From positions 1 through 64,000 of the forward strand of contig JBILGM010000009.1 in assembly GCA_044351045.1 (NCBI GenBank): 64,000 nt of DNA, in the 5' to 3' direction. Origin of the DNA: UBA6136 sp044351045. Lineage in GTDB: Bacteria; Pseudomonadota; Gammaproteobacteria; Methylococcales; Methylococcaceae. The notes under the pieces were generated by a model. That model was not told where the DNA came from, made no database searches, and saw only the letters and a list, made by a program, of their open reading frames with translations. This document shows positions 55,373 to 64,000 of the stretch, one piece after another. Position numbers and translations under genes: made by a program. Every line of letters starts with the position of its first letter. Positions within the stretch are counted from its first letter, which is position 1.

Positions 55373-55508
55373 GCCCGTAGGATGCGGTGAGGTCACGAAC
55401 CGCTTGATGGTTGGCCTGCGTAAATAGGGGGGGGGGTATTGAGCCGGGGGAAACCACGAACGATGCGATGCGCTGGCACTCATCACATCCTGCGGACTAT
55501 TCCCCAGT
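55373..55508. repeat. Direct repeat B flanking a Tat-protein gene
   Basis: 136 bases similar to repeat A: GCCCGTAGGATGCGGTGAGG at one end and CACATCCTGCGGACTATTCC at the other, with AAACCACGAACGATGCGATG in the middle. A run of ten G (about 55427-55436) differs from A. The inverted relation of GTAGGATG and CATCCTGC suggests a MITE-like or REP-like element. Confidence 0.7.
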
Positions 55509-55565
55509 CATTGAGAACCTTGATTACGGCATCACCCGGTCATACGCCCGATTGGAACCCTCTGT

Positions 55566-57011
55566 TCATAAATAACGCAGCGGGATGATCATGCGTACCT
55601 GGCCGCCCCGGGGAGGGTGGGTTCCAAGGGTCAACTGCCCGCCGAGTTCCCGGGTGAAGCGTAGAACCATGGCCAGGCCCAGCCCGGTGCCGCCCGCTTT
55701 GCCTGTGACAAAGGGACGGATGCCGGAAGCCAGCAGTTCATCGCTGAAACCCGGTCCATCATCGGTGACGGTAATGGCGACGCGCTCATCGTCCTCGGGC
55801 CTGATTGTGATGCTGATATTTCCGTGGCGTGAGCCAATGGCCTGAGCGGCGTTGAGAATGAGGTTGAGCAGGCACTGGCGAATTCTGCTTTCCGGGAGCT
55901 GACAGACTATCGGCCCCCGATAAATCAGTGACAGGTTGATGGTGGGTGCAATCTGATAGCGCAATAAAGCGACCAGCTCCTGGCTCATGAGCGTCAAATC
56001 GAACTGCGTGACCGGTGCCGGCGTGTGCTTGCTCAGGTCCAGCAGCTCGTTGAGCATCCGGCCCATGCGCTTCAGTTCATTGATAATCAGCGAGATGCGT
56101 TGGGTTTTGTCGGGGTCCTCGATTTCCCGGTACAAATTGGCACAACTCATCTGGATGCCGGCCAGGGGATTACGCAGCTCGTGGGCAATGCCCGCGGCCA
56201 GTTCGCCCACAGCCGCCAACCGTTCATTGCGTGACAGGCTGGCCTGTTGTTCCAGCAGTGCACCGGTGGCCGATCTGACCTCTGCCTCCAGCGATTCTGC
56301 GTAGTGGCGTTTGTCTTCTTCCAGCTCGGCGAGATGCGCCACCATGTCGTTGTAGCTGTTGAATACGGGCATCAACAAGGGGTCAACCCGCGGTGTCTCG
56401 ATGGGCGTGTAATCCTCCCGGGAGAGCCGTAACAGCAAGCGTTGCAGATCGTTCAGCGGTGCCAGAATCCGATAGCGCAAAAAAACGCCGACCATAATCA
56501 GCAGGCCCAGGACCGTAGCAAATACCAGAATGATTTCGTTGCGAGTGGATTCGCTGATGTCCTCAAGCATGGCCTCGCGGTTCAGGGTTTCCGCATCCAT
56601 GATTGAGCTGGTGACATTCAGCGCCTGCAGCAGGCGGGCTTCCTGTTGCTCCAGCGTGGCGCGGGTATCCGTGAAATCGACGATGGTGTCCCGCAGCTCC
56701 TTGAGCTTCAGCGGCGTTTCCGGGGCTACATGATGGTCATTGCTGGCGAGATCAACAATCTCGGCGGTCAGCCGGGCCAATCGTTGTCCCTGCAGTTCGC
56801 GGTTTTGGGAAATGAAATAGTCAGTCAGCGAGGCCTGTATGTCACTGGCGACCTGCTGAATGCGGTGGGCATAGGTCACATAGGCCCGCATGGTCTCCAG
56901 GCGATCAAAATTACGCCAGATCATCCCGCCCAACAGCGCGAGCACGATCAGCAACAGCCCAAGAACGGCCCACACCCGAAGCTGGGCATAACGGTAGGGA
57001 AAAGTGTTCAC
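55566..57011 (-). CDS. Sensor histidine kinase (orphan)
   Basis: 481 residues. Two membrane segments (about 13-31 and 160-178) enclose a helical sensor domain. HAMP-like linker (about 180-235), then DHp with phospho-accepting His277 (AAGIAHELRNPLAG), and ATPase with N-box NLILNAAQAIG, G1 DDGPGFSDE and G2 GGTGLGLAMVL. All kinase residues intact. No response regulator is beside it. The signal sensed cannot be read. The RHH gene upstream on the same strand is 97 bases away. Confidence 0.9.
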   Translation of the reverse strand: MNTFPYRYAQLRVWAVLGLLLIVLALLGGMIWRNFDRLETMRAYVTYAHRIQQVASDIQASLTDYFISQNRELQGQRLARLTAEIVDLASNDHHVAPETPLKLKELRDTIVDFTDTRATLEQQEARLLQALNVTSSIMDAETLNREAMLEDISESTRNEIILVFATVLGLLIMVGVFLRYRILAPLNDLQRLLLRLSREDYTPIETPRVDPLLMPVFNSYNDMVAHLAELEEDKRHYAESLEAEVRSATGALLEQQASLSRNERLAAVGELAAGIAHELRNPLAGIQMSCANLYREIEDPDKTQRISLIINELKRMGRMLNELLDLSKHTPAPVTQFDLTLMSQELVALLRYQIAPTINLSLIYRGPIVCQLPESRIRQCLLNLILNAAQAIGSRHGNISITIRPEDDERVAITVTDDGPGFSDELLASGIRPFVTGKAGGTGLGLAMVLRFTRELGGQLTLGTHPPRGGQVRMIIPLRYL

Positions 57012-57108
57012 AATGATCGGGAGCTGGAGAGGGTGGCCCGGTCATCACAAACAAGGCCCCATTGCCGGCTTTGGGCAATTTTATCGCCCAAAGAAGAGCG
57101 GTGCTCTG

Positions 57109-57345
57109 TCAGGTTTCAGTGCTGTCCTGGATAGAGTGATGTTGGTAATAACAGGCCAATGCCTTCTCGACGACTTCATAGAGCCGCAAGTTCTCGTTCG
57201 AGGCGATGCTGCGCAGGATGTCGTTGGATTCACCACTCAGCTTGACGTTAAGTTGGTGGACGCGATCGGTATGGTGTCTGGAATGTGTGATCCATGACCG
57301 GGCAGGGCGGCGCCGTTTGTCAATCTGATTGTCGTTGTTGTGCAT
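57109..57345 (-). CDS. Ribbon-helix-helix-like small protein
   Basis: 78 residues from ATG 57345; a longer frame to 57384 would begin inside repeat copy 3 and is less likely. A basic N-terminal tail (DKRRRPARSW) precedes HQLNVKLSGESNDILRSIA and LRLYEVVEKALACYY, which fits a ribbon-helix-helix (MetJ/Arc-like) DNA-binding fold: a strand with alternating residues, then two helices. Could be a small regulator or an orphan antitoxin; no toxin partner is adjacent. Confidence 0.6.
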   Translation of the reverse strand: MHNNDNQIDKRRRPARSWITHSRHHTDRVHQLNVKLSGESNDILRSIASNENLRLYEVVEKALACYYQHHSIQDSTET

Positions 57346-57363
57346 GACCTTGCTCACTGTAAT

Positions 57364-57417
57364 GGGAACCTCTAAAAATGACACTTCGACATGAATGGAT
57401 GATTTTTCTGAGGTCCC
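57364..57417. repeat. Dispersed palindromic-ended repeat, copy 3
   Basis: 54 bases from GGGAACCTCTAAAAATGACA (57364) through CTTCGACATGAATGGATGAT to TTTCTGAGGTCCC (ends 57417). Left end matches copies 1 and 2; the core is the short version like copy 2. It lies 8 bases downstream of the sulP stop. Confidence 0.75.
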
Positions 57418-57425
57418 TAATGTTC

Positions 57426-59110
57426 CTATGGTTTCTCGGATAACAGCGGTTTGCGCCGAACCGAGAGCGGATGGGTGGAGAACGCCTGCATAGAGTCAAT
57501 GCCCCTTACCTGACACTGGCCGCCCCGGTCGATGTAATTGTGTCGAAAGTGTTCGATGAACTCCATGACCGTGTGGTCGATGAGGAAAGCGTCCGACAGA
57601 TCGAAAATGACGGTCTTGCCGTCAGGCAGCGCGGCGAGTTCGCTTTTCAGCCCGATGAAGTTCGAAAAGAGGGCCGAGCCCTGGATATACACTTCAACGT
57701 TATGGGGATCGGGCGACCTCATCTCATAGGAGATCTTCAGCAGATTGCCCGGTTTGACCCCCCATGCGAGATGAATCAGTACCTTGGTCAGGATGCCAAT
57801 GAAAACGCCCAGCAGCAAATCGGTGGATAGCACGCCGACGATGGTGATGACAAAAATCAGGAGTTGCTCCCGGCCGATATGCATCGTCTTGGCAAATTCC
57901 TTGGGGGAAGCCAGCCGGAAGCCGGTATAGACCAGGAGCGAGGCCAGTGAGGCAAGCGGAATTTCGTGGATCAGCCAGGGAAAAAACAGGACGAAAATGC
58001 CTAGAAACAGGCCATGAAAGAAGTTGGCCCATCCGGTTTTGGCGCCGTCCGCCACATTGGCGGATGATCGCACGATTTCCGCAATCATCGGCAGCCCACC
58101 GACCGCACTGGCCAGCAAATTGCCCACACCGATAGCGGTCAGGTCCTGGTTGAGGTCGGAATGGCGCTTGTAGGGGTCCAGCTTGTCGACCGCCGTGGTG
58201 CTGAGCAGCGTTTCCAGGCTCCCGATCAGGCAGATGGCAATGACCGCACCCCAGAAAGCCGTGGTACCGATTTTGCCGAAATCGGGAAAATAGAAGCTTG
58301 ATAGCACATCGTTGGGAAGGCTGACGAGGAACTTGGGACCGACGGTGAACTCGTGGTGGGGCAAAAAAGCCTGGTCGGGCATGAACATGTAGACGTGTTC
58401 ATGATCGAGATCAAAGTAACGCTCCAGTGCCATGCCGACGGCGATGACCAGAAGCGGTCGGGGATGCGTTTGAGTGTGGGATTCTGCACCAGCCCCCAGA
58501 GCACCAGAATGGCCAGCCCGGAGAAACCGATCAGGGAAATTTCCGGATTGAGGTTGGCGAGGCTGTGCGGGATTTCGGCGATGGTCGGGAGTATCTCGCT
58601 GCTTTCCGGCTTGACGCCCAGCATCACGTGAATTTGCTTGGCCATGATGATGATGCCGATGGCCGCCAACATCCCGTGCACCACCGAGGCTGGAAAATAG
58701 GCATTCAGCCGGCCCGCTTTCAGCAATCCCATGAGAATTTGCAGGAGGCTGGCCATGAAAATGGCCGCCAGGGTGTAGCGATAACCGGCCATGGCGTCGC
58801 CTGCCCCCAGCGACTGCACGGCGGAGAGGATCACCACGATCAGCCCTGCCGCCGGGCCGTTGATCGTCACATAAGACCCGCTGATCCGGGACACAACCAC
58901 CCCGCCGATGAACGCCGAGATGATCCCGCTCATCGGCGGGAATCCGGAGGCCATGGCAATACCCAGACACAAGGGCAGGGCAATCAGAAAAACCAGGAAG
59001 CCGGCGGTCAGGTCAGATCGCCAGTTTTCCAGCAATCCCAGGAAGCCGTTTTGCGGGGCAGAGGGAGACAATGCAGGTTTTGACATGGAAGTGGGCGCAG
59101 TGATGGACAT
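57426..59110 (-). pseudogene. SulP anion transporter, frameshifted
   Basis: Two frames cover one SulP protein of about 561 residues. The N-terminal part (59110 to about 58455) starts LLENWRSDLTAGFLVFLIAL and has the SulP core ASGFPPMSGIISAFIGGVVV; the C-terminal part (about 58455 to 57426) continues LLVIAVGMALERYF to the STAS domain (VIFDLSDAFLIDHTVMEFIE). They meet near 58455, at a GAAGCGG run, where one base is missing. Otherwise all membrane segments are complete. SulP carries sulfate or bicarbonate. It may be a recent mutation or a base-call error. It lies between repeat copies 3 and 4. Confidence 0.85.
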
Positions 59111-59177
59111 AAGCCATACCTAGCCAACTTCATGCCAACCAATAGTGGGACCTCAATCGACTGTTTTACCGAATGTT

Positions 59178-59347
59178 GGGTACCGTTAAAAATTGCCCTT
59201 CGACAAGGCTCCCCTGAGCGCAGTCGAACGGCTCAGTGCGAGCGGTACTTCGATATAAATCAACAAATTATCCGTTCGTGCTGAGTTTATCGAAGGCTCT
59301 CCTGAGCGCAGCCGAAGGGCATGAATGGATGGTTTTTTGAGGTTCCC
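59178..59347. repeat. Dispersed palindromic-ended repeat, copy 4 (double)
   Basis: 170 bases: GGGTACCGTTAAAAATTG at the left end, a core CCTTCGACAAGGCTCCCCTG ... CAGTCGAACGG, a second similar arm from about 59247 to 59317 (CTTCGATATAAATCAACAAA ... GGCTCTCCTGAGCGCAGCC), then GAATGGATGGTTTTTTGAGG and TTCCC. It looks like two cores joined. Located upstream of sulP. Confidence 0.7.
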
Positions 59348-59424
59348 TGTTTTTTATGCGCACTCCGGATGGCGTGATCTCACGCTATGAGTGACTGGTT
59401 CAATACCCCCAGCCCGGGGCGGTG

Positions 59425-61674
59425 TCAGCGAGACAGTTCAGTCCGCAGTTCAAGCAGGCCCGTATCGAAAGGGGCTGTTTTCAGGCCCTTGTTGACGCGG
59501 TTGAGCGCCTCTTTTTTCTTGCCTATGGCATTCAGCGCCACGGCGTAGACGTAAAGAAAGCGGGTGTTGTCTGGGGCCAGTTCAGCGGCTGTGCGCAGAG
59601 ATGGCAGGGCCTCCGTCAGCTTTTTTTGCCGAACCAGGAGCAGCCCCAGGCTATGCTGCAAAGCCGCGGCCGCGGGGTAGTGGTCCAGCGCATCACGCAG
59701 CAAGCTTTCGCCCTCAGCATCCCTGCCACTTTGGCGATAGAGATCACCTAGGTTCATGATCGCGGGGATCCAGCCCGGATCGATGGCCAAGGCTTCCCGA
59801 TAGGCGTGCTCGGCACCGGTAACATCCCCCTTGGCGCTGAGAAAGTTACCCAGGTTCACCTGAGAACCCGGTTCGTCGGCATTAAGCCGCTGGGCGGCCA
59901 GGTATTCCGCGCTGGCCAGGTCGAAGTCGGCCCGCTCGTCCGCTGGAACCTGATCGCGTGAGACATCGGCCAGCGTTTCTGCCGCCAGAGCCCGAACCAC
60001 CCGCACCGGATCACGCAGGCGCCCATGCGCGGCCTCCCAGCGTTGTTCCGGAGGGACGGCATCCGTTGCCTCAAGCGCCGCTGCCCGAACCAGGGGATCG
60101 GCATCCTGCATGGCCTGAGCCAGACCGGGAAAGCTATCTGGTGTCAGCCGTTGCCCCAGGGCCTCCGCCGCCGTTGCCCGGGCGATGGCGGGTTGATCCT
60201 TGGTTTGAAGCAGCGCCTCAAGCCGAGACACGGCATCCGCCGCTCCGGTTCTGGCGGCATGCAGCGTCTCCGCATAGTCCTGATACCCTTTGGGATCATG
60301 GCCCAGCCGCTGTTTCAGCGCCGCGGCCGCCCAAGCGGGTGACTGGTCGGTGTGGCATTGATTGCAAGCATTGGGGGTGCCGATTTTGACAGAGAGATCG
60401 GGACGCGGAATCCGCAAGCTGTGATCACGTCGGGGATCGACGACCATGTAGAGTTTGGCGGGCATGTGGCACTCGACGCACTGGCTGGCGCTAGAACCCG
60501 CCGCATGAAAATGATGGGACGGCGTATCGAAGCGATCGGACGCATGACACTGCAGACACAGGCCATTTCCCTCAGCCCTCAGTTTCAGGCTGTGCGGCTC
60601 GTGGCAGTCGGTGCAGGTTACGCCGGCGTGATGCATCCGGCTTTGCAGGAAGGACCCGTACTCGTAAACCTCGCCGTCAATCTGACCATCGGCGTGGTAC
60701 AGACCCGTGCTGAGTACCGCCGGCAAATGGCTGTTCATCAGCGGATCGCCCGGCCTGACATCCGCGAACCACTGGCCCCGCCGCGAGTGGCACCGCGCGC
60801 AGGTTTCGATCTCCTGGTTGGTCGTTTGAGGGGATTCCCGGGTAGCACTGCCCGTGGTGGGATTGATGGGCCAGTGAGCCCCTTTGCGCTCATCGAGTTG
60901 GACGACCAGGCCGTGTGTCCGAGCGTCTATCGACTCGTAACCCGGCGTTTTATTGACCAGGGCGACATGCTGAGAGCCAGGCCCATGACAGGCCTCGCAG
61001 GCGACATCGATGTCCGCCCAGGTCGTGTGGTAACCATGGGTGGCTTCATCGTAGTTTTTCTTGAGCTCGGTGGAATGACATTCGGCACACATGAAATTCC
61101 AGTTCTGCGAGAGCTTGGTCCAGTGCAGCTCATCCCGATAGTCGATTTTTTCATGGGGATACAGATGGAACCAGCGCTGACCGCCCTCCGCCACTGAGCG
61201 GCTGTCCCAGGCGATGGACAGCGCCTGAAGGCGCCCGCCGGGCAGTTCGATCAGGTATTGCTGCAGCGGGGTAACGCCGAAGGTGTACTTGATCTCGAAA
61301 TCGGCCAGCTTTCCGTCCGCCCCATCGGTGCGCACCATGAACCGGCCGTCCTGACGAAAGAATTCCGATACCACGCCATCCTTGCTGAAGGTGTCATGGT
61401 TAAAGTGCCCCAGCACCGTCTGCTCGTTCGCCTCCTGCATCGCCAGATCATGATGCGAGCCTTGCCAGCGCCGGTCCTGTTCGGCATGGCAACCGGCACA
61501 GGTTGCGCGCCCGACGAAGCTGGGCGGCGGGGTGACGGCATGACTTGAGGCAAGCTGAGTGTCCGTCGCGGTTTGGGTCAGCCAATAAACCCTGGCCGCA
61601 GACAGCGCTAGCGCCATAAGCAATGCGAACACGCCTATCGCGATGAGGCGGCGATGGCGGGGGGTCTCGAACAT
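59425..61674 (-). CDS. Octaheme c-type cytochrome with HEAT and TPR repeats
   Basis: 749 residues. One N-terminal membrane anchor (about 10-29). Eight CxxCH heme sites in order: CAGCH, CAECH, CEACH, CARCH, CTDCH, CLQCH, CVECH, CNQCH (about residues 58-445). The second half changes to HEAT-like helices (RATAAEALGQRL, RAAALEATDA, VRALAAETLADV) and then TPRs (AEHAYREALAIDPGWIPAIM, ALDHYPAAAALQHSLGLLL). Anchored in the inner membrane facing the periplasm, it probably moves electrons and docks partner proteins. No quinol oxidase or reductase gene is next to it, so the reaction is open. Confidence 0.9.
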   Translation of the reverse strand: MFETPRHRRLIAIGVFALLMALALSAARVYWLTQTATDTQLASSHAVTPPPSFVGRATCAGCHAEQDRRWQGSHHDLAMQEANEQTVLGHFNHDTFSKDGVVSEFFRQDGRFMVRTDGADGKLADFEIKYTFGVTPLQQYLIELPGGRLQALSIAWDSRSVAEGGQRWFHLYPHEKIDYRDELHWTKLSQNWNFMCAECHSTELKKNYDEATHGYHTTWADIDVACEACHGPGSQHVALVNKTPGYESIDARTHGLVVQLDERKGAHWPINPTTGSATRESPQTTNQEIETCARCHSRRGQWFADVRPGDPLMNSHLPAVLSTGLYHADGQIDGEVYEYGSFLQSRMHHAGVTCTDCHEPHSLKLRAEGNGLCLQCHASDRFDTPSHHFHAAGSSASQCVECHMPAKLYMVVDPRRDHSLRIPRPDLSVKIGTPNACNQCHTDQSPAWAAAALKQRLGHDPKGYQDYAETLHAARTGAADAVSRLEALLQTKDQPAIARATAAEALGQRLTPDSFPGLAQAMQDADPLVRAAALEATDAVPPEQRWEAAHGRLRDPVRVVRALAAETLADVSRDQVPADERADFDLASAEYLAAQRLNADEPGSQVNLGNFLSAKGDVTGAEHAYREALAIDPGWIPAIMNLGDLYRQSGRDAEGESLLRDALDHYPAAAALQHSLGLLLVRQKKLTEALPSLRTAAELAPDNTRFLYVYAVALNAIGKKKEALNRVNKGLKTAPFDTGLLELRTELSR

Positions 61675-61702
61675 CTTTTTTCTTCGGCAGCAGCGCCAGC
61701 AT

Positions 61703-62572
61703 TTACCAATAGCCGCTGAAGCCGATAAACGGGCCGTTCAACAAAGCATTGGTCGAGGCCGGTCCGCCCTTGTCGACATTGTATTTCAGGGCCTTGTAGC
61801 CCAGCTCGACGGAAATGGGCACGTCAAACGCTGAAAGGCGATAACCGACCATGCCCAGGACCCCGCCTGTGAAATTGACGTTCTGCGCGCCAAAGCCACC
61901 GACATTGCCATCCACCATCATGAAGATCTCCGGATTGAAATCGACAAGAAAGCGGCCACCGAGGATGGGGCTGGTGAAGCTTTGACTGCTTGAAAACTGG
62001 CGCTCGGAGAGGCCGAGCGGACCGGCCACCGTGATGCTGTTATCGAGCCAGAGGGTTCTTGCCCCGGCGTAGAGGTCCAGCCGATTCGGGCGCTTCTTGC
62101 CATGCCAGCCCGGGATCTCGGCCGCCGTGGGCCCAAACAGTCGGTAGGTCAAGCCATAGTCCATCAAGCCCAGGGCGCTATCCAGTCCATTACTCACGGG
62201 ACTGAAACGCGGTTTGAGCGCCAGGTCGACATAATTGCCATCGAGGAAAAACCCTACCCGGTCGTAATGGGCCTCCGCCCGCCCCATGAAGCCGACCGGA
62301 AAACGCCGTGACTTGCTGTTGATGTCCAGAAAGCTGGCATCGATGGAGCGGCTGGAAGGACCGACGTTGTAATTACCCGTCGCACCGGCCAGCCAGGTAT
62401 AGACCGACAGGTTGAAGCCCCAGGGGGAGGTCGGGGTGATGGGGGCGGCGCTGGGTGAAGTCGGTAGGGTCGCGGCCGTTGTTTCCGGCAGAGGCGGTGC
62501 GGCGGGGGCGGCGAAGGAAACGCTGAGAATTAAGGACGATAAAGCACCTGCGCGTAGAAAACCGGACTTCAT
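61703..62572 (-). CDS. Outer-membrane beta-barrel protein
   Basis: 289 residues. Signal peptide about 1-24, a Pro/Thr/Ala-rich linker (25-48), then alternating amphipathic strands ending FIGFSGYW with a terminal aromatic, the usual OMP insertion signal. Substrate unknown; no porin motif is clear. It is 28 bases upstream of the cytochrome gene on the same strand, so the two may be co-transcribed, as when a barrel and a multiheme cytochrome act together across the outer membrane. That link is only inference. Confidence 0.75.
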   Translation of the reverse strand: MKSGFLRAGALSSLILSVSFAAPAAPPLPETTAATLPTSPSAAPITPTSPWGFNLSVYTWLAGATGNYNVGPSSRSIDASFLDINSKSRRFPVGFMGRAEAHYDRVGFFLDGNYVDLALKPRFSPVSNGLDSALGLMDYGLTYRLFGPTAAEIPGWHGKKRPNRLDLYAGARTLWLDNSITVAGPLGLSERQFSSSQSFTSPILGGRFLVDFNPEIFMMVDGNVGGFGAQNVNFTGGVLGMVGYRLSAFDVPISVELGYKALKYNVDKGGPASTNALLNGPFIGFSGYW

Positions 62573-62618
62573 ATAACGTTCCCGGAAAAGTCAAAAAATA
62601 GAAAGAAATGAGTAAATG

Positions 62619-63629
62619 TCAACGGGACTTGGGCGGAGCCGGAAATACCGTCTTCCAGTCTTTTTGCTGGCTGACCAGGACCCAGCCGCGTTTCGGTGCC
62701 TCGTCGAGCCCCCGGTCCAGTTTTCCGAACGGGGACTGACGATCGTAGGCGGCTTCGCGTTCGGCGTCGTCATGATGAACGATCACCCCCAGACGAGGGT
62801 GCGGGGCGGAAGTCGTCCACTCCAACATCTCGAAGTCGCCATCCGAATTACCAAACGCCACCATCGGCCGCCGCCCGATCAGCTGGTAGATGCCAACGGG
62901 CTTGCCCGCCTTGTCATTGATGAAATCCATCTCGGGCAACCGGATCAGCGCCGACTTGCCGCTTTCGTTTGAATACTTCACCTTGATCCGGCTGCCGATC
63001 ACCTGCTCGGGGGGGATGCCGTAAACCTTTTCCACCCAGGGGCGCATGAACTCGACGCCGCCACCCGAGACGATGTAGGTCTTGAAACCATTTGCCCGGA
63101 GGTAAGCCAGGACTTCCAGCATGGGTTGGTAGACGAGTTCGGTGTAGGGACGGTGGTACTTGGGGTGGCGGGCGGTGGCTAGCCAGTCGCGGACGATGCC
63201 CTCGAATGCCTCGGTGGTCATGCCGGCATGGCTGGCCATGATCAGCTCTACCAGGCCATGCATGTCGGAGGCTTGCAGAGCCGCCTCATCACCCTCCAGC
63301 ACGGCCTTGAAGGGGGGTGTAACCTTCCATTCCGGGTGTTCCGGCGCCAACTGGCGGACGCGATCGAGGGCAAAGGCCAACTGGACGTACATGGGCTGTT
63401 CCGACCAGAGCGTGCCATCGTTATCGAAGACGGCGATGCGCTCACTCGGCGGCACGTAATCCGGTCCGCCCTTTTTGGTCACTTTGGCGACAAAGCCGAC
63501 AAGGGCTTCTTTGCTGGGGCCTTGGTTCCAGGAAGGCAGCGGATCGGCTGCCTGGACGGCGGCCACAGGGACCCATGCCAACAGAAAAACGAGGGCCAGA
63601 CCGGCCCGCCAGTTGCGGTGATGTCTCAT
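62619..63629 (-). CDS. Periplasmic HAD-family phosphatase
   Basis: 336 residues from ATG 63629 (a frame to 63650 is less likely). Signal peptide about 1-28. HAD motif I FDNDGTLW (Asp69, Asp71), motif II-like YIVSGGG, and motif IV-like AFGNSDGDFEM. Such secreted HAD enzymes remove phosphate from small molecules; the substrate is not known. It lies 46 bases upstream of the barrel gene on the same strand and may be in one operon with the cytochrome. Confidence 0.85.
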   Translation of the reverse strand: MRHHRNWRAGLALVFLLAWVPVAAVQAADPLPSWNQGPSKEALVGFVAKVTKKGGPDYVPPSERIAVFDNDGTLWSEQPMYVQLAFALDRVRQLAPEHPEWKVTPPFKAVLEGDEAALQASDMHGLVELIMASHAGMTTEAFEGIVRDWLATARHPKYHRPYTELVYQPMLEVLAYLRANGFKTYIVSGGGVEFMRPWVEKVYGIPPEQVIGSRIKVKYSNESGKSALIRLPEMDFINDKAGKPVGIYQLIGRRPMVAFGNSDGDFEMLEWTTSAPHPRLGVIVHHDDAEREAAYDRQSPFGKLDRGLDEAPKRGWVLVSQQKDWKTVFPAPPKSR

Positions 63630-63689
63630 GAGCTTGTCCTTACCATCCAACAGTTGATCTGCCCGCGCTGCGTTTTCAGCCGGGAAACA

Positions 63690-64000
63690 CTATCTGAGAA
63701 GCCACTTGAAGAGCCAGGCCTGGATGCCCCGGCCATAAGGGGGATACATGAACTTCATCGAGTTCAGCCGGCCCTTGATGAGGACGGACTTGGCCTTTGA
63801 CATCGTCAGGAAACCCTCATGAGCATGGTAATGGCCCATGCCAGAAGGCCCGACGCCGCCAAAAGGCAGATCATCAATGCCGACCTGAAGCAAGGCCTCG
63901 TTAATCGCCATCGACCCGGCATGGGTGCGGGTCATGACCTGTTCCTGCAAGGCCTTGTCGTAGGTAAAGAGGTACAGCGCCAGGGGGCGCGGTCGCTGCC
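63690..64000 (-). CDS. Aldehyde dehydrogenase, C-terminal part
   Basis: The gene runs off the window at 64000; the visible 102 residues read RPRPLALYLFTYDKALQEQV, DLPFGGVGPSGMGHYHAHEG, LTMSKAKSVLIKG and end KFMYPPYGRGIQAWLFKWLL. This matches the C-terminal oligomerisation end of coniferyl-aldehyde-dehydrogenase-type ALDHs (P-F-G-G-V-G-x-S-G). The catalytic Cys lies outside the window. It likely oxidises aromatic or fatty aldehydes; the exact substrate is unknown. Confidence 0.85.
   Translation of the reverse strand, partial: QRPRPLALYLFTYDKALQEQVMTRTHAGSMAINEALLQVGIDDLPFGGVGPSGMGHYHAHEGFLTMSKAKSVLIKGRLNSMKFMYPPYGRGIQAWLFKWLLR

Noticed and set aside
54428..55508. Repeats A and B as the start of a CRISPR array
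   Set aside because: Only two copies of ~130 bases flanking a whole gene; CRISPR repeats are short, many and regularly spaced, and no cas gene is present.

Overview
This 64 kb window looks like a gammaproteobacterial chromosome of medium to high GC. The conserved blocks have gammaproteobacterial order: ygfB-pepP-ubiH divergent from zapA with a 6S RNA just downstream of zapA, rsmI divergent from lpoA-yraN-diaA, plus cmoA, hflKC and a degQ/mucD-type protease. The order or genus cannot be settled from sequence alone. A Beggiatoa-type light-activated cyclase, an eight-heme cytochrome and a full arsenic operon suggest a free-living aquatic or sediment bacterium.

Layout. 0-5.2 kb: the end of a coiled-coil gene, a giant DUF748/AsmA-like envelope protein and a dead brnTA toxin-antitoxin remnant. 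5.3-7.9 kb: a secreted subtilisin translationally coupled to a PrcB-domain protein, recalling the dentilisin PrtP/PrcB pair. 7.9-12.6 kb: ars operon arsR-arsI-arsC-arsD-arsA-acr3, covering arsenate reduction, organoarsenical C-As cleavage, As(III) chaperoning and efflux. 12.7-18.6 kb: hflKC and, divergently, potABCD with overlapping genes. 18.6-23.06 kb: an AT-richer, gene-poor accessory stretch with a tail-collar protein, an NHL beta-propeller, an unknown protein and two broken genes. 23-38 kb: a conserved housekeeping core (6S RNA, zapA, ubiH, rsmI, lpoA, diaA, cmoA and others), ending in a cluster of DnaA boxes beside a Do-type protease. 39-42 kb: an envelope lipoprotein and a BLUF-adenylyl cyclase.

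42-64 kb is a mosaic accessory region: small secreted proteins, a sedolisin-propeptide remnant, a large unknown secreted protein, a chitin/cellulose-active LPMO, a Tat-exported amine oxidase, a GST, a LysR regulator, a large secreted protein with an odd C-terminus, a Tat-signal protein bracketed by direct repeats, an orphan histidine kinase, a frameshifted SulP transporter, an octaheme cytochrome with HEAT/TPR repeats, an outer-membrane barrel, a periplasmic HAD phosphatase and the end of an aldehyde dehydrogenase. Two families of short palindromic-ended repeats occur here. Copies of one flank the lysR and sulP genes, and a pair of the other flanks the Tat-signal gene, as if genes had been moved or recombined as cassettes.

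The strongest novelty candidates are the photoactivated adenylyl cyclase, the DnaA-box cluster, the subtilisin-PrcB pair, the repeat-bracketed cassettes, and the uncharacterised secreted proteins at 43.2-45.4 and 52.1-54.3 kb. No tRNA, rRNA, CRISPR array or intact transposase gene was seen.
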